64,000 bases of DNA. Source: Dictyobacter vulcani (lineage in GTDB: Bacteria > Chloroflexota > Ktedonobacteria > Ktedonobacterales > Ktedonobacteraceae). The first letter of the stretch is position 1. Every line of letters starts with the position of its first letter. Where the stretch lies: contig NZ_BKZW01000004.1 of assembly GCF_008974265.1 (NCBI RefSeq), positions 248,001-312,000 of the forward strand. Reading direction: 5' to 3'. The notes beneath the pieces were generated by a model. The model did not search any database and was not told the origin of the DNA. It saw nothing but the letters and a program-made list of their open reading frames with translations. The position numbers and the translations under genes were made by a program. Positions 33,301 to 44,649 of this stretch are shown here, one piece after another.

Positions 33301-33987
33301 CGACCCTGTTCATGACCCTGCTGAGCGTGTTCCAGCTGGTCCTCCAGCGCTATAGCCAGCAGGACGACATTGTACTGGGTACGATGTCGCGGGCCGTAAC
33401 CAGGCCGAGGTCGAGGACCTGATCGGGTTCTTTATCAACCAGCTGGTGTTGCGCTCGGATCTCTCCGGGAGCCCACGTTCCGCGAGCTGCTGCGGCAGAA
33501 CCGCACTATGTGTCTGCAAGCCTATGTGCATCAGGATGTGCCCTTTGAGAAGCTGGTCGAAGAAATTCGTCCGGGCCGGGGTACCAATCTTGCACCGTTC
33601 TTCCAGGTCAAATTCTTACTGCAAAACCTGCCTGCCAGTGGTAGTCAGGTCCTGGACGATATCAATGTCTCGGTGATGAAACCCGAAGCCATCAGCTCCA
33701 AGCTCGATGTCATCTTACAGATCACACCGGCTGAAAGCGGCTTGCACGGCCTCATCACCTATAATACCGACCTGTTCGATGCCTCGACCATGATCCGCCT
33801 GGCCGAACACTTTAAAGTGCTGGTCCTGAGTATCCTGAACAATCCCGATGCTCATATCTCCACACTGGAAATGTTCACGCTCGCCGAGCGCGAGCAGCAA
33901 GAGCAGGCTCAGAAGCAGCGTGCTCAGTCTGCCAGGAACAAGTTTAAAGGCGCTAAGCCCAAAGCCATTTCTGCCAAAATCGATTAG
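15143..33987 (+). CDS. NRPS-A: giant synthetase with modules 1-5 plus the condensation domain of module 6 (about 16 frameshifts)
   Basis: Domain order is interface-A-T, C-A-T, C-A-T, C-A-T-E, C-A-T, C. The protein would be about 6,280 residues. The first ATG is at 15143. Long intact stretches are 15143-21091 and 21091-27636. Beyond that the frame is lost repeatedly near 27636, 28082, 28731, 28770, 28858, 29316, 29489, 30108, 30203, 30249, 31688, 32333, 33203, 33392 and 33468. Each break is repaired by adding one base to a short run, mostly of G or C, and core motifs continue on both sides. No substitution-type stop codon was needed. The gene starts with an interface-type domain, not a loading or starter C domain, so it probably accepts an acyl or aminoacyl group from another protein. 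It ends with a C domain and a short basic tail (NKFKGAKPKAISAKID). Confidence 0.9.
18361..21480 (+). other. Module 2: C - A - T, Leu-like code
   Basis: The C domain has an active-site motif HHIVSDA (the last G is A). The A domain contains FDACVWEVW and NHYGPTEAT. The code DAWFLGHVLK resembles the Leu code DAWFLGNVVK, so a branched hydrophobic residue is the best guess. A frameshift in the G4 run near 21091 separates the main A domain from its C-terminal end and the T domain (GGHSLLAT). Confidence 0.6.
21530..24670 (+). other. Module 3: C - A - T, unassigned substrate, with a repeat-derived insert
   Basis: The C domain has HHITWDG. The A domain has FDVSIADIF and NEYGPTETT, giving DVARIGEVLK, which matches no code I know. 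Between cores A2 and A3 it carries two identical 12-residue blocks (APNDPEGRTYMG) absent from all other A domains here, encoded by 23224-23295. The T domain has GGHSLLAS. Confidence 0.6.
23224..23295. repeat. Two tandem 36-bp copies of the intergenic palindrome unit inside an A domain
   Basis: Units 23224-23259 and 23260-23295 differ at one base (GATCCC versus GACCCC). Each contains GGGTCGAACCTAC and GGCACCAA in the same arrangement as the right-hand palindrome of R1 (2567-2600), with about five differences in 33 bases. Each is 36 bases long, so the reading frame is kept. They encode a 24-residue insert in a surface-loop position of module 3. Confidence 0.85.
24735..29265 (+). other. Module 4: C - A - T - E, predicted D-Ala
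   Basis: The C domain has HHIISDG. The A domain code, DLFNNCLTYK, is close to a known Ala code (DLFNNALTYK). The T domain reads GGDSILSLQIV, the form that usually precedes epimerisation. The E domain (about 27855-29265) has HHLLVDGVSWR, a NLESHGRE motif and FNYLGQFD. It is broken by about four of the single-base gaps. The residue should leave this module in D form. Confidence 0.65.
29310..32450 (+). other. Module 5: D-accepting C - A - T, predicted small diamino acid (Dab/Dap)
   Basis: The C domain begins LSPLQQGLLFHSLY and has HHLLLDGWS, as in condensation domains that follow epimerases. The A domain code DIWEVTADDK differs at one position from the Dab code DIWELTADDK. Given the SbnA/SbnB genes upstream, 2,3-diaminopropionate is an equally good candidate. 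The T domain GGHSLLAT is split by a missing G near 32333. Confidence 0.65.
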
Positions 33988-34015
33988 CTTTTTTTGAGAA
34001 GGAGATACAACCGTT

Positions 34016-35040
34016 ATGAGTGCTCTGAACAAGTTTAAAAATATTAAGCCCAAAGTTGTGACACAGCCAGCCCAACTGGTCAACCTGGGATCACTTCCAG
34101 AGCGGGAAGGGCTATCTCCCCTGGTCATTAAGCCGGTCGACAGCTCGGTTGATCTGGTGGCCTGGGCGCAGAACAATGCCGCTATGCTTGAGGAACAACT
34201 CCTCAAGCATGGGGCGATCCTCTTCCGTGGCTTTAAGATTGCCAGTCCGCTGGTCTTTGAAGAATTGGCCAGCAAGCTGTGTGACGACCTGTATAGTGAG
34301 AACGGCGAGCATCCACGCGAGGAGATCAGCGGCAACGTTTATACGCCGGTCTTCTATCCGCCTGAGAAAAAGCTGCTCTGGCACAACGAGAATTCCTTTA
34401 ATGCCACCTGGCCGGTCAAGATCTGGTTTTATTGTGGCCGACCAGCCGATCGCGGCGGTGAGACTCCAATCGCGGATAGCCGCACGATCTACCAGCAGAT
34501 CCGGCCGGAGGTGGTCGAGGAGTTTGAGCGCAAGAATGTTATGTATGTGCGCAACTATGGGACTGGCCTGGGCCTGAATTGGCAGACGGTGTTCCGCACC
34601 AAAGAGAAGAGCGAGATCGAGGCCTACTGCCGCCGTGAGCACATCGAGTTTGAGTGGAAAGACAATGACCGCCTCAAGACCTTCCAGATTCGCCCGGCCG
34701 TCCTGACGCATCCTAAGACCGGCGAGAAACTCTGGTGGAACCAGGCGACCCACTGGCATACCGCCTGTCTGGATCCCGATGTGCGTGCCTCGCTGTATGA
34801 GCTCTTTGCTGAAGACGACCTGCCACGCTGCTGCTACCTGGGCGATGGTAGCCCGATTGCTGACGACGTGATGGAGCATATCTGCGCCGTCTATGAGCGC
34901 AACGAATTGAGTTTTCCCTGGCAGCAGGGCGACATCATCATGCTCGACAACATGCTGATGGCCCATGCGCGCAATCCTTTAAAGGTCCACGTAAGCTCTA
35001 CGTCGCGATGGGCGGCATGATGAGTTTAAACGACTTATAG
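34016..35040 (+). CDS. SyrP/TauD-like Fe(II)/2-oxoglutarate hydroxylase, probable aspartyl beta-hydroxylase (frameshift near its end)
   Basis: About 341 residues. The iron ligands are visible as His123-x-Glu125 in LWHNENSF and His317 in LMAHARNP. After a T missing from the T-run at 34978-34980 the true C terminus reads KGPRKLYVAMGGMMSLNDL, supplying the 2-oxoglutarate arginine, and stops at 35040. SyrP and related free-standing enzymes hydroxylate carrier-bound Asp at the beta carbon. A strong AAGGAG site precedes ATG 34016. The gene sits between two synthetases, 28 and 21 bases from each, and directly before an interface-type module. Its N terminus (ALNKFKNIKPKVV) echoes the C-terminal tail of NRPS-A. 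Asn is an alternative substrate for module 6. Confidence 0.87.
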
Positions 35041-35061
35041 TGTCTGGCGAGGAAAAAGCAC

Positions 35062-38000
35062 GTGCAAAAAACAATTGAAGGCTATCGCCTTTCACCACAA
35101 CAGAATTATCTGTGGCTCTCTCAGCAGAGCGACCGTTTTTATGCACAGGCCGTTGTTGAGCTCACTGGCAGTATTGTCAGTGAGCAGCTCAAAGCGGCCT
35201 GTGAGCAGATTATGCTGCGCCATGAGATCTTCCGCACCACCTTTGTCCTGCTGCCCGGTACCTCGATGCCGATCCAGGTGCTCGCGGAGCAGGCGCTCTA
35301 TAGCTGGAACAGCCATGATCTCTCATCGCTGTCCGCGGCGGCTCAGGAAGCGGAACTGGCACTCTTGTTGCAGCAAGAGCGCCAGCGTGAGTTCAATCTG
35401 GAACAGGGACCACTGGTCCATCTCAACTATGTTTCTTTAGGAGAGAACAAAGCGGCCCTGGTTGTGACCTTCCATGCGCTGAATGCGGATCAGACGACGC
35501 TGCAGCAATTTGTCAAAGAGCTGGCTCAGGGCTATGCTGGCTCCGATGCTTGTTCCGATGATGAAGAAGAGCTGGTGCAGTACTTGCAGGTTTCTGAATG
35601 GCAGAACGAGCTATTAGAGGAAGAGGAGAGCGAGGCTGGCAAGCAGTACTGGCAGAAGCGCAAGGCTGCTGATCTGGCCGAGCTGTCCTTGCCAGGTGAG
35701 CGCAAGCCGGATGTGGAGCACGTGGTTTCTGCGACGCAGGTGCGCCAGGACGCAGTTTCCTCCACGCTCTATACCCGGCTTGAGCACTTCGCGGCCAGCC
35801 AGCAGAGTACGGTTGAGCATAGCCTGTTCAGCGCCTGGGCTATCCTGCTGTGGCGTCTGACCGGTAAAAGTGCGGTCCAGGTTGGTCTGGCGGTCAATGG
35901 ACGCATCTATGAAGAACTGGCCGAGGTGCCTGGTCCGGTTACACGCTATGTTCCGCTGGTGGCCCACCTCTATGATCGCCAGAACTTTGTCGATGTGCTG
36001 CAGGTCACTCAGCTTTCGCGTACCGAAGCTGAAGAGATGCAGCACTATTTTGCGTATGAGCATGCCAATGCCGCGCTACCATATAGCTTTGCCGCCATCA
36101 GCCAGCAGCCCACGCCTGGCGGCTCGGATGTCAGCTTCGCGTTAAGCACGAGTATTGTCTATAGCGTGCCCGGCAAAATCAAGCTCTCGGTAATCGAGAA
36201 CGCTGGAAAGCTGACCCTGCAATGGCACTATAATACCGCGTACTTCGCCGCCTCGGATATTGAGCGCCTGTCCGCGCAATACCTGACCCTGCTGGAACAT
36301 GCCATCAAAGCACCGCAGTCCTCGATTGGTATTCTTTCACTGCTCAGTGCAGCCGAGCAGGAACAGCTCTTGACAACCTGGAACGCGACCGCGCGCAAGT
36401 ATCCAGTCGCGACCGGAGTGGCGCGCTTGTTTGAGTTGCAGGCCGAGCGTACTCCTGAAGCCGTGGCCGTCCAGGATCAGGAGCAGCAGTTACGCTATGC
36501 GGAGGTCAATGCGCGGCTAATCGGCTGGCGGCCTTCCTGCGTGGACGGGGCATTGGCGCGGAAAGCCTGGTTGCCATCTGCCTGCCACGCAACAACGAGA
36601 TGCTGGTCAGTATCCTGGCTATCCTCAAGGCCGGCGCCGCCTATCTGCCGCTGGACCCGACCTATCCGGAGGAGCGTTTGCGCTTTATCGTCGAGGATGC
36701 GCAGGCAGGACTCTTAGTGACCACCAGCGCGCTGGCGGCACAGTTGCCACAGGTCACACCGCTCTTGCTGCTGGATGAGCAGCAGGAGGCGATTGCTGCC
36801 GGTGCCAGCGAGAACCTGGAGGTTACTACCACGCCGGCCAATCTGGCCTATGTGATCTATACCTCTGGTTCCACGGGAAAGCCGAAAGGCGCGATGATTA
36901 CGCTGGGTGGCCTGACCAACTATCTGAGCTGGGCGCAGCAATTTTATGCGCTTGAGAGCGGCAATGGCGCACCGGTCCACTCGTCACTGGCCTTTGACCT
37001 GACCGTGACCAGCCTGTTTCTGCCCCTGATCAGTGGCCGTGGCGTCACCCTGGTGCCTGAAGCACAGAACATCGAGACCCTGGCCGAGACGATGAAGCAG
37101 GGCCACCACTATAGCCTGATCAAGATTACGCCGGCCCACCTGGAGATGCTGAATCAGGTTCTGCAGCCCGAGGAGTTCGCCGCCTCGACCAACGCCCTGG
37201 TCATCGGTGGTGAGGCCCTGCTCAAAGATCAGGTCGCACCCTGGCGTGAGTTCGCGCCGCAGACACGCCTGATCAATGAATATGGACCAACCGAGACCGT
37301 GGTTGGCTGCTGTATCTATGATGTCCCGCAGGCGGCCGAGCTGTCCACCGCATTACCGATCGGTACGCCGATTGCCAATACCCAGCTGTATGTGCTGGAT
37401 GAGCGCCTGCAGCCCGTACCGGCTGGTGTACCCGGTGAGCTGTATATCGGTGGTGATGGCGTCGCACGCGGCTACCTCAATCGTCCGGGTTTAACGGCCG
37501 AGCGCTTTATCCCCAATGCCTTTGGCCAGCAGGCCGGGGGCGCCTGTATAAGACTGGCGATATCGTGCGCTATCGTACGGATGGGGTGCTGGAATACATC
37601 GGGCGCATCGACCATCAGGTCAAGATCCGTGGTTTCCGCATCGAGCTCGGGGAGATCGAGGTCGCTGTCAGCCAGTATCCAGCGGTGCGTGAGAATGTGG
37701 TGATTGTGCGTGAGGATACGGCCGGTGATAAACAGCTGGTGGCCTATGTGGTGGCGCGAGCGAGCGAGCAGCTGAGTATCGCTGAACTGAAGACCTTCCT
37801 GCAGCAGCAACTGCCGACCTACATGCTGCCGACGCATATCGTGGTGCTGGATAGCCTGCCCCTGACCTCAAACGGTAAGATCAATCGCCATGCCCTGCCG
37901 GTACCGGGTAGTGTCGAGAGCCAGGAACAGGAAGCCTATGTGGCTCCGCGCACACCAATCGAGCAATTGATCGCTGATATCTGGTGTAAGGTCCTGCATC

Positions 38001-38160
38001 GGCCGCGTGTCTCACTCTATGATAACTTCTTTGAGATCGGTGGCCATTCACTGCTCGCGACCCAGCTGGTTGCACGCCTGCGTACCGCGTTGAAAATCGA
38101 GATCACGCTGAACGTACTCTTCGATCGTCCTGTGATTGCCCGACTGGCCCAGTACGTTGA
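35062..38160 (+). other. Module 6 (with the C domain at 32505-33860): interface - A - T, Asn-like code
   Basis: The HHxxxDG position at about residues 136-143 reads FHALNADQ. The first His survives but the second His and the Gly do not. The A domain has FDLTVTSLF and NEYGPTETV. The code DLTKVGEVGK is close to the Asn code (DLTKLGEVGK); Asp is the next best reading. The T domain has GGHSLLAT at about 38041. Confidence 0.65.
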
Positions 38161-41100
38161 GGGCGCGCTGCGCGAGGTCCATGGGACGGTCCTGCAGCCC
38201 CTGGTTCCGGTGCCTGCGGAAGAAAAGACACAGCTCTCGTTCGCGCAGCAGCGCCTGTGGTTCCTGCAGCAGCTGGAGCCTGAGAGTACCGCCTATACCA
38301 TCCCACAGGTGCTGCGCCTGCATGGGACGGTAGATGTGCGTGCCCTCGAACAGAGCCTGCGGGAGATCGTGCGCCGCCATGAGGTCCTGCGAACCATCTT
38401 TGCCGATCAGGCGGGACAGCCACTGCCGATCGTGCAGGATGTTGCGGCCTTCCAGGTGCAGCATGTGGATCTGACCAGTGATGAGGCGCGCCTGCTGCAG
38501 CACTTACAGGCTGAGATCCAGAAGCCATTTGATCTTGAGCATGAGCTTTTGTTCCGCAGCCAGATTATCCGTTGTGGCGCGCAGGATTATGTCCTGTTCG
38601 TCAACGTGCATCACCTGGCCTGGGATGGTTGGTCCACCACGGTCTTCCTGGGTGAGCTGAATACGCTCTATCGCGCCTTTCATCAGGATCAGGCGTCCCC
38701 ACTGGCCGAGCTGCCCGTACAGTATGCGGACTTCGCGGTCTGGCAGCGCAACTGGTTGCAGGGCGAGGTGCTGGATCGTCAGCTGGCCTACTGGCAGCAG
38801 CAGCTTGGCTCAGCCGCCACGCTGGAACTGCCGACCGATTTTTCGCGGCCTGCTATACAGAGCTATCGCGGGCCCGCCAGCGCATCGTCATTTCGGCCGA
38901 GCTGCAAAAGGAACTGGAACTTCTCAGCCAGCGCGAAGGCGTGACCATGTTTATGACCTTGCTGGCAGCCTTCCAGGTGTTGCTCAGCCGCTATGCAGGC
39001 CAGACCGACATCAGTGTGGGCACCCCGATCGCTAACCGTACCTCCACCGAGATCGAAGCCCTGCTCGGCTTCTTCGTCAATACCCTGGTGCTGCGTAGCG
39101 ATCTGGCTGGGAATCCCGCCTTCACTCAGCTCCTACAGCGTGTACGCCAGGTCGCCCTGGACGCCTACAGTCATCAAGACGTGCCATTTGAGAAGCTGGT
39201 CGAAGTCCTGCAGCCCGAGCGTGATCCCAGTCGTTCACCGCTGTTCCAGGTATTGTTCAGTCTGCAAAATGTCCAGCAGGGCGAGCAGGAACAGCTCTTT
39301 GATCTGACGGTCGATACCGTCGAACTGGTCCATGAGACCACCAAGTTTGATCTGAGCTTGATTGCCACCCAGGATGACTCCGAGCTGGTCTGCTGGTTTG
39401 AATATAATATCGATCTCTTTAAGGACCAGACCATCGAGCGGCTCTTACAGCACTGGCAGACCTTGCTGGCCTCGATCGTGGCTGATCCAACCACCGCTTT
39501 AGCCGATCTTTCATTACTGCCTGCGCAGGAAAAAAGTATGCTGGTGGATGAGTGGAGTGGCCTGACGGTCGAGTATCCACGCGAAGCCAGTATCCAGCAG
39601 CTGTTTGTTGAGCAGGTGCGGCTGCATCCACGCGCCATCGCTTTGAAGTGGCAGGATGTTGAACTGACCTATGCGGAGCTGAACGCGCATGCCAATCAGG
39701 TCGCGCACGCGCTCCGCGCCCATGGTGTCCAGGCTGATGAGCTGGTTGGTCTCTATACCGAGCGCACACCGGCCATGATCGTGGGCATGCTGGGTATCCT
39801 CAAAGCCGGTGGGGCCTACCTGCCGCTGGATCCTGCCTATCCCCAGGAGCGCATTACGCTGCTGTTGGATGATGCGCAGGCTAAGGTTGTACTGACCAGT
39901 AGCGATTTTGCTACTCGGTTGCCAGATGTGGGCCCGACCGTGTTGACGCTGAAAGAGTGCCTGGTTCCCGCATATAGTGAGAAGAATCCAGACATCGCGG
40001 TGGTGGCCAATCAACTGGCCTATGCGGTCTACACCTCGGGCTCGACCGGTAAACCCAAGGGAGTGGCGGTGCCGCATCGTGCGGTGGTGCGCCTGGTCAA
40101 AAACACCAACTATCTGCCCTTCAGTGCCGATGAGACCTTCCTGCAGCTCTCGTCCAATTCGTTTGATGCCTCGACCTTAGAGATCTGGGGGAGCCTGCTC
40201 AATGGCGCGAAGCTGGTCCTGTTGCCAGTGGCCAGACCATCGCTGGCTGAACTGGCCCAGATCCTGCTGGACGAGCAGATCAGTATCCTCTGGCTGACGG
40301 CTGGCCTGTTCCACCAGATGGTCGATGAGCATGTTGAGGCGCTGGCGCAGATGAAATATGTGCTCTCCGGTGGCGATATCCTTTCGGTGCCACATGTAAG
40401 GCATCTACTACGCCATGCGCCCGAGAGCGTGTTGATCAATGGATATGGTCCGACCGAGAATACACCTTCACCACCTGTTATCCCATGCAGTATGAGGAGC
40501 CCGGTGAGAGCGTTTCGATTGGCTATCCGATTGCCAATACCCGGGTCTATGTGCTGGATGAGCATTTGCAGGTCGTACCGCAGGGCATTGTCGGCGAGCT
40601 GTATACCGGTGGTGATGGCCTGGCTCGCGGCTACCTCAATCAGCCTGAGATGAGTGCCGAGCGCTTTATCCCGGATCCCTTTGGCCAGGAACCAGGTGGA
40701 CGCTTGTATCGCACGGGTGATCGGGTTCGGCACCTGGATGATGGGAGCCTGGAATTTGTTGGTCGCCGTGACTTCCAGGTCAAGATTCGCGGGTTCCGCA
40801 TTGAGCCTGGTGAGGTTGAAGTGGTGCTGGCGCAACATCCCGCCATCACGGACCATATGGTGGTGGTGCAGACGCGTGAGCTGGATAAATTCCTGGTGGC
40901 TTATGTGGTCCAGCAGGCCGGGGCCAGCATTACCAGTGCCGAGCTGAAAGCCTTCTTACGCGAGAAGCTGCCGGAATATATGGTTCCCCAGCATGTGATC
41001 TTCCTGGATAGACTGCCGTTGAACGCCAATGGCAAAGTTGATCGCCGGGCCCTGCCTGCGGTGGAGGATGAGCAGAGCGACGCGACCGTAACCTTGCTGG

Positions 41101-44100
41101 CCGCTCCGACCAATCCTGTCCAGGAGCTCTTATTGGAGATCTGGCAACAGGTGCTGGGCCGCCAGCAGATTACGATCCATGATAATTTCTTTGAGGTTGG
41201 TGGACATTCCTTGCTGGCCACGCAGCTGGTCTCGCGCATCCGCAATCTGATGAACGTGGATATCCCGTTGCGCGTGTTGTTTGAAGCGCCGACAATCGCT
41301 CAGCTGGCCCATTATGTGCAGGATCAGCGTAGCGACCAGGCGGTCGTTCCTGTCATCGAAGCTGGACCCCATGAGCTGGCCCCGCTCTCGTTCGCGCAGC
41401 AGCGGCTCTGGTTCCTGGAGCAGTTGGAACCCGGGAATATTGCCTATAATATTCCGCTGGCCTTACATCTCCGGGGCGCGCTGAACGTGACGGCGCTCCA
41501 GCAGACCGTGCGTGAGATCGTACGCCGGCATGAGAGCCTGCGCACACGCTTTGTCTCGGTCAATGGCGAGGCCCGCCAGCAGATCGATCCCTGCGAGAGC
41601 TTTACGCTGGCCCTGGAGCCGGTCGAGCCTGGCCAGCAGTTACAGGACTTGATCGAAGAGGAGGCACGACAGCCGTTTGATCTGGAGCAGGGACCCCTGT
41701 TCCGCGCTCGTTTGTTGCAGGTCTCGGCTCAGGAAGCACTCTTGCTGCTGACCCTGCACCATAGTATTGCCGATGGCTGGTCGCTCGGCATCCTGACGCG
41801 TGAACTGAGCCAGCTCTATACGGCCTATGTCAATGGACAGCCTTTTGCGCTGAGTGAACTGCCGCTGCAATACGCGGACTATGCGCTCTGGCAGCGCCAA
41901 TGGCTGCAGGGTGAGGTCCTGGATGCGCAGTTAGCCTACTGGAAGCAGCAATTAAGCGGTGCTGAACCGCTGGCCCTGCTGACAGACTATCCGCGTCCAG
42001 TCGTGCAGACCTACAACGGGGCGCAGCGGCGGATTGAGCTATCGAGTGAGCTGAGTAACGCGATCAAGCAGCTGGGCCAGCGCGAAGGCACCACGCTCTT
42101 CATGACCTTGCTGGCGGCCTGGCAGGTGCTGCTCAGTCACTATAGTAGTGGCCAGGAAGATATCAGCGTGGGCACCCCGATCGCCAACCGTACCCAGGAG
42201 CAGATCGAGGGCCTGATCGGTTTCTTCGTCAACACCCTGGTCCTGCGCAGTGATCTCTCCGGTAATCCGGACTTCCGTGAGGTCCTGGGCCGGGTCAAAG
42301 ACGTGGCGCTGGAAGCCTATGCGCGCCAGGATGTGCCATTTGAGAAGCTGGTGGAGATCCTGCAACCTGAGCGCGATCGCAGCCGCTCGCCGCTCTTCCA
42401 GTCGCTGTTTGGTGTGCAGCATGTGACGCAACAGAACCTGACCCTGCCAGGACTGGAGGTCGAGCTACCAGGTGCTGAAGCGAAGACAGCCAAGTTTGAG
42501 TTGAGCCTGACGGTGCTGGATACGAACCAGAATCTGCTGTGCGAATTTGAATACAACAGCGATCTGTTTGCGCCCGAGACCATCGAGCGCCTGGCCGCTC
42601 ACTGGCAGCGCCTGCTGACCGCGATCGTGATCCAGCCCGAGACACCGATCCAGGAGTTTGCTCTGCTCAGTGCTCAGGAGCGCCAGCAGCAGCTGGTCGA
42701 TTGGAACGAGCCGCAACTGGTCTATCCGGTCACGGCGACGCTGGTACAGAGCTTTGAGCAGCAGGCCGAAAAGTATCCACAGTCCATCGCGGTGGCTGAT
42801 GAGCAGCGTAGCCTGACCTATGCACAGTTGAATGCGCAGGCGAACCAGCTGGCGCATGCGCTACGCCGTGAGGGCGTCGGACCCAACCAGCTGGTTGGCC
42901 TCTGTGTGGATCGTTCCGTGCAGACCCTGGTTGGCCTGCTGGCGATCCTCAAAGCCGGTGGGCCTATCTCCCACTGGACCCGACCTATCCGGCCGAGCGC
43001 CTGCACTTTATGCTGACCGATGCCGGTGTCCAGCGCATCGTGACCGAGCCAGCGTATACAGCGATCTTTGCCAAGCAGCCAGAACTGCACCTGTTCTTAC
43101 TTGATGAGCAGGAGAACACGTTTGCGCAGGAATCGATGCAGAATCTGGAGCATATCAATGCACCAGAGGATCGGGCCTATGTGATCTATACCTCGGGGTC
43201 GACGGGTACACCCAAAGGCGTGAGCATTTCGCACGCCAATGTGCAGCGCCTGTTTGCTAGTACCGAGCAGTTCTACTCCTTCAACGACCAGGATGTATGG
43301 ACGCTGTTCCACTCCTATGCCTTTGACTTCTCGGTCTGGGAAATCTGGGCGCGTTGCTGTATGGTGGCAAGCTGGTAGTCGTTTCCTACGAGACCAGCCG
43401 CACTCCTTCGGCTCTGTACCAGCTGCTGTTGCGCGAGCAGGTCACGGTGCTGAACCAGACGCCCTCGGCCTTTGAGCAGTTACAGCAGGTCGATGCGACC
43501 TTTGAGCCGATGATCAATTCAGCCCTGGCCTTACGGTTTGTGATCTTTGGTGGTGAGGCGCTGGATCTGAGTCGCCTGCGCCCCTGGCTGCAGCGTCACG
43601 GCGATGAGCAGCCACAGTTGATCAATATGTATGGTATCACCGAAACCACCGTCCACGTCACCTATCGCCGTATTCGCTGGGAGGATGTGGAGCAGGGCCG
43701 GGCCAGCGTGATCGGTCGCGCCATCCCGGACTTACAGCTCTATGTGCTCAATAGTGCTCTGCAGCCGGTCCCGATTGGTGTGGCGGGTCAGCTCTATGTC
43801 GGTGGCGCGGGCCTGGCTTCTGGTTATCTCAATCGCGCTGACCTGACGGCGCAGCGCTTTATCCAATCGCCATTTACCAGTGAGAAGCAGCGCCTCTACC
43901 AGACCGGTGATATGGTGCGCTATCGTGCGGATGGCGAGCTGGAATATCTGGGCCGTATGGACCAGCAGGTCAAGATTCGCGGTTTCCGCATCGAGTTAGG
44001 GGAGATCGAGAACCAGTTGCTCAAGCTACCAGGCATCCAGGCCTGTACGGTACAGGTCGCGGCCGATGCCCAGGGTGGGAAGCGCCTGATTGGCTATCTG

Positions 44101-44625
44101 GTGCAGGAAGAGGATTCGGCCTGGGAGACCGGTGTGCTACGGCGGCAGCTCCAGGCGGTCCTGCCGGACTACATGCTGCCAGCGCTGTTTATTACCTTGC
44201 CGGAACTACCGCTGACGGCCAACGGCAAACTGGATCGCCGGGCGCTCCCGGCACCGGATAAAGCCGCCAGCCAGGGTACACGCGAGTTTGTGGCTCCGCG
44301 TGATCCGGTCGAAGAGATTGTGGTGGATCTGTGGAAAGAGGTACTGGGTCTGGAAGCGGTCAGCATCTATGACAATTTCTTTGAGATCGGTGGACACTCT
44401 TTGCTCGCCACCCAGTTGCTCTCGCACCTGCGCGAGTTGCTCCAACTGGATATACCGTTACGGGATCTCTTTGAGAAACCTGTGCTGGCAGACTTCGCGC
44501 AGCATCTGCAAACCTTTGCCGTGGATGACGAGGCCGTCGATGCCGAGGCAGCGGCGATGCTGGCAGAGATCGAGCAGCTTTCCGAACAGGAAGTCGAGCA
44601 GTACTTTCTTGAGCACAATGCCTGA
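35062..44625 (+). CDS. NRPS-B: modules 6-8 (interface-A-T, C-A-T, C-A-T; six frameshifts)
   Basis: This protein of about 3,190 residues starts with GTG at 35062, with GAGG spaced eight bases upstream. Its N-terminal domain is again the degenerate condensation type; the missing real C domain is the one that ends NRPS-A. Frame breaks lie near 36516, 37540, 38871, 40463, 42961 and 43348, and every one is consistent with a single missing base. The protein ends in a carrier domain and an acidic helix (EIEQLSEQEVEQYFLEH), the usual donor for the C domain that opens NRPS-C. The predicted residues are Asn, Val and Thr. Confidence 0.9.
38230..41330 (+). other. Module 7: C - A - T, predicted Val
   Basis: The C domain has HHLAWDG. 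The A domain has FDASTLEIW and NGYGPTENT, giving DALWLGGTFK, a close match to known Val codes. The T domain has GGHSLLAT. Single-base gaps lie near 38871 and 40463. Confidence 0.72.
41380..44520 (+). other. Module 8: C - A - T, predicted Thr
   Basis: The C domain has HHSIADG. The A domain has FDFSVWEIW, LNQTPSAF and NMYGITETTVH, giving DFWNIGMVHK, the standard Thr code. It is strikingly similar to module 9 at DNA level, including two frame breaks at identical positions. Confidence 0.85.
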
Positions 44626-44649
44626 GTATCATAAGAGGAGTGATGAATT

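Noticed and set aside
27636-33468. Programmed ribosomal frameshifting as the cause of the frame breaks
   Set aside because: There are too many, in varied contexts, all in the same direction, with no slippery heptamer or conserved downstream structure; sequencing error is simpler.
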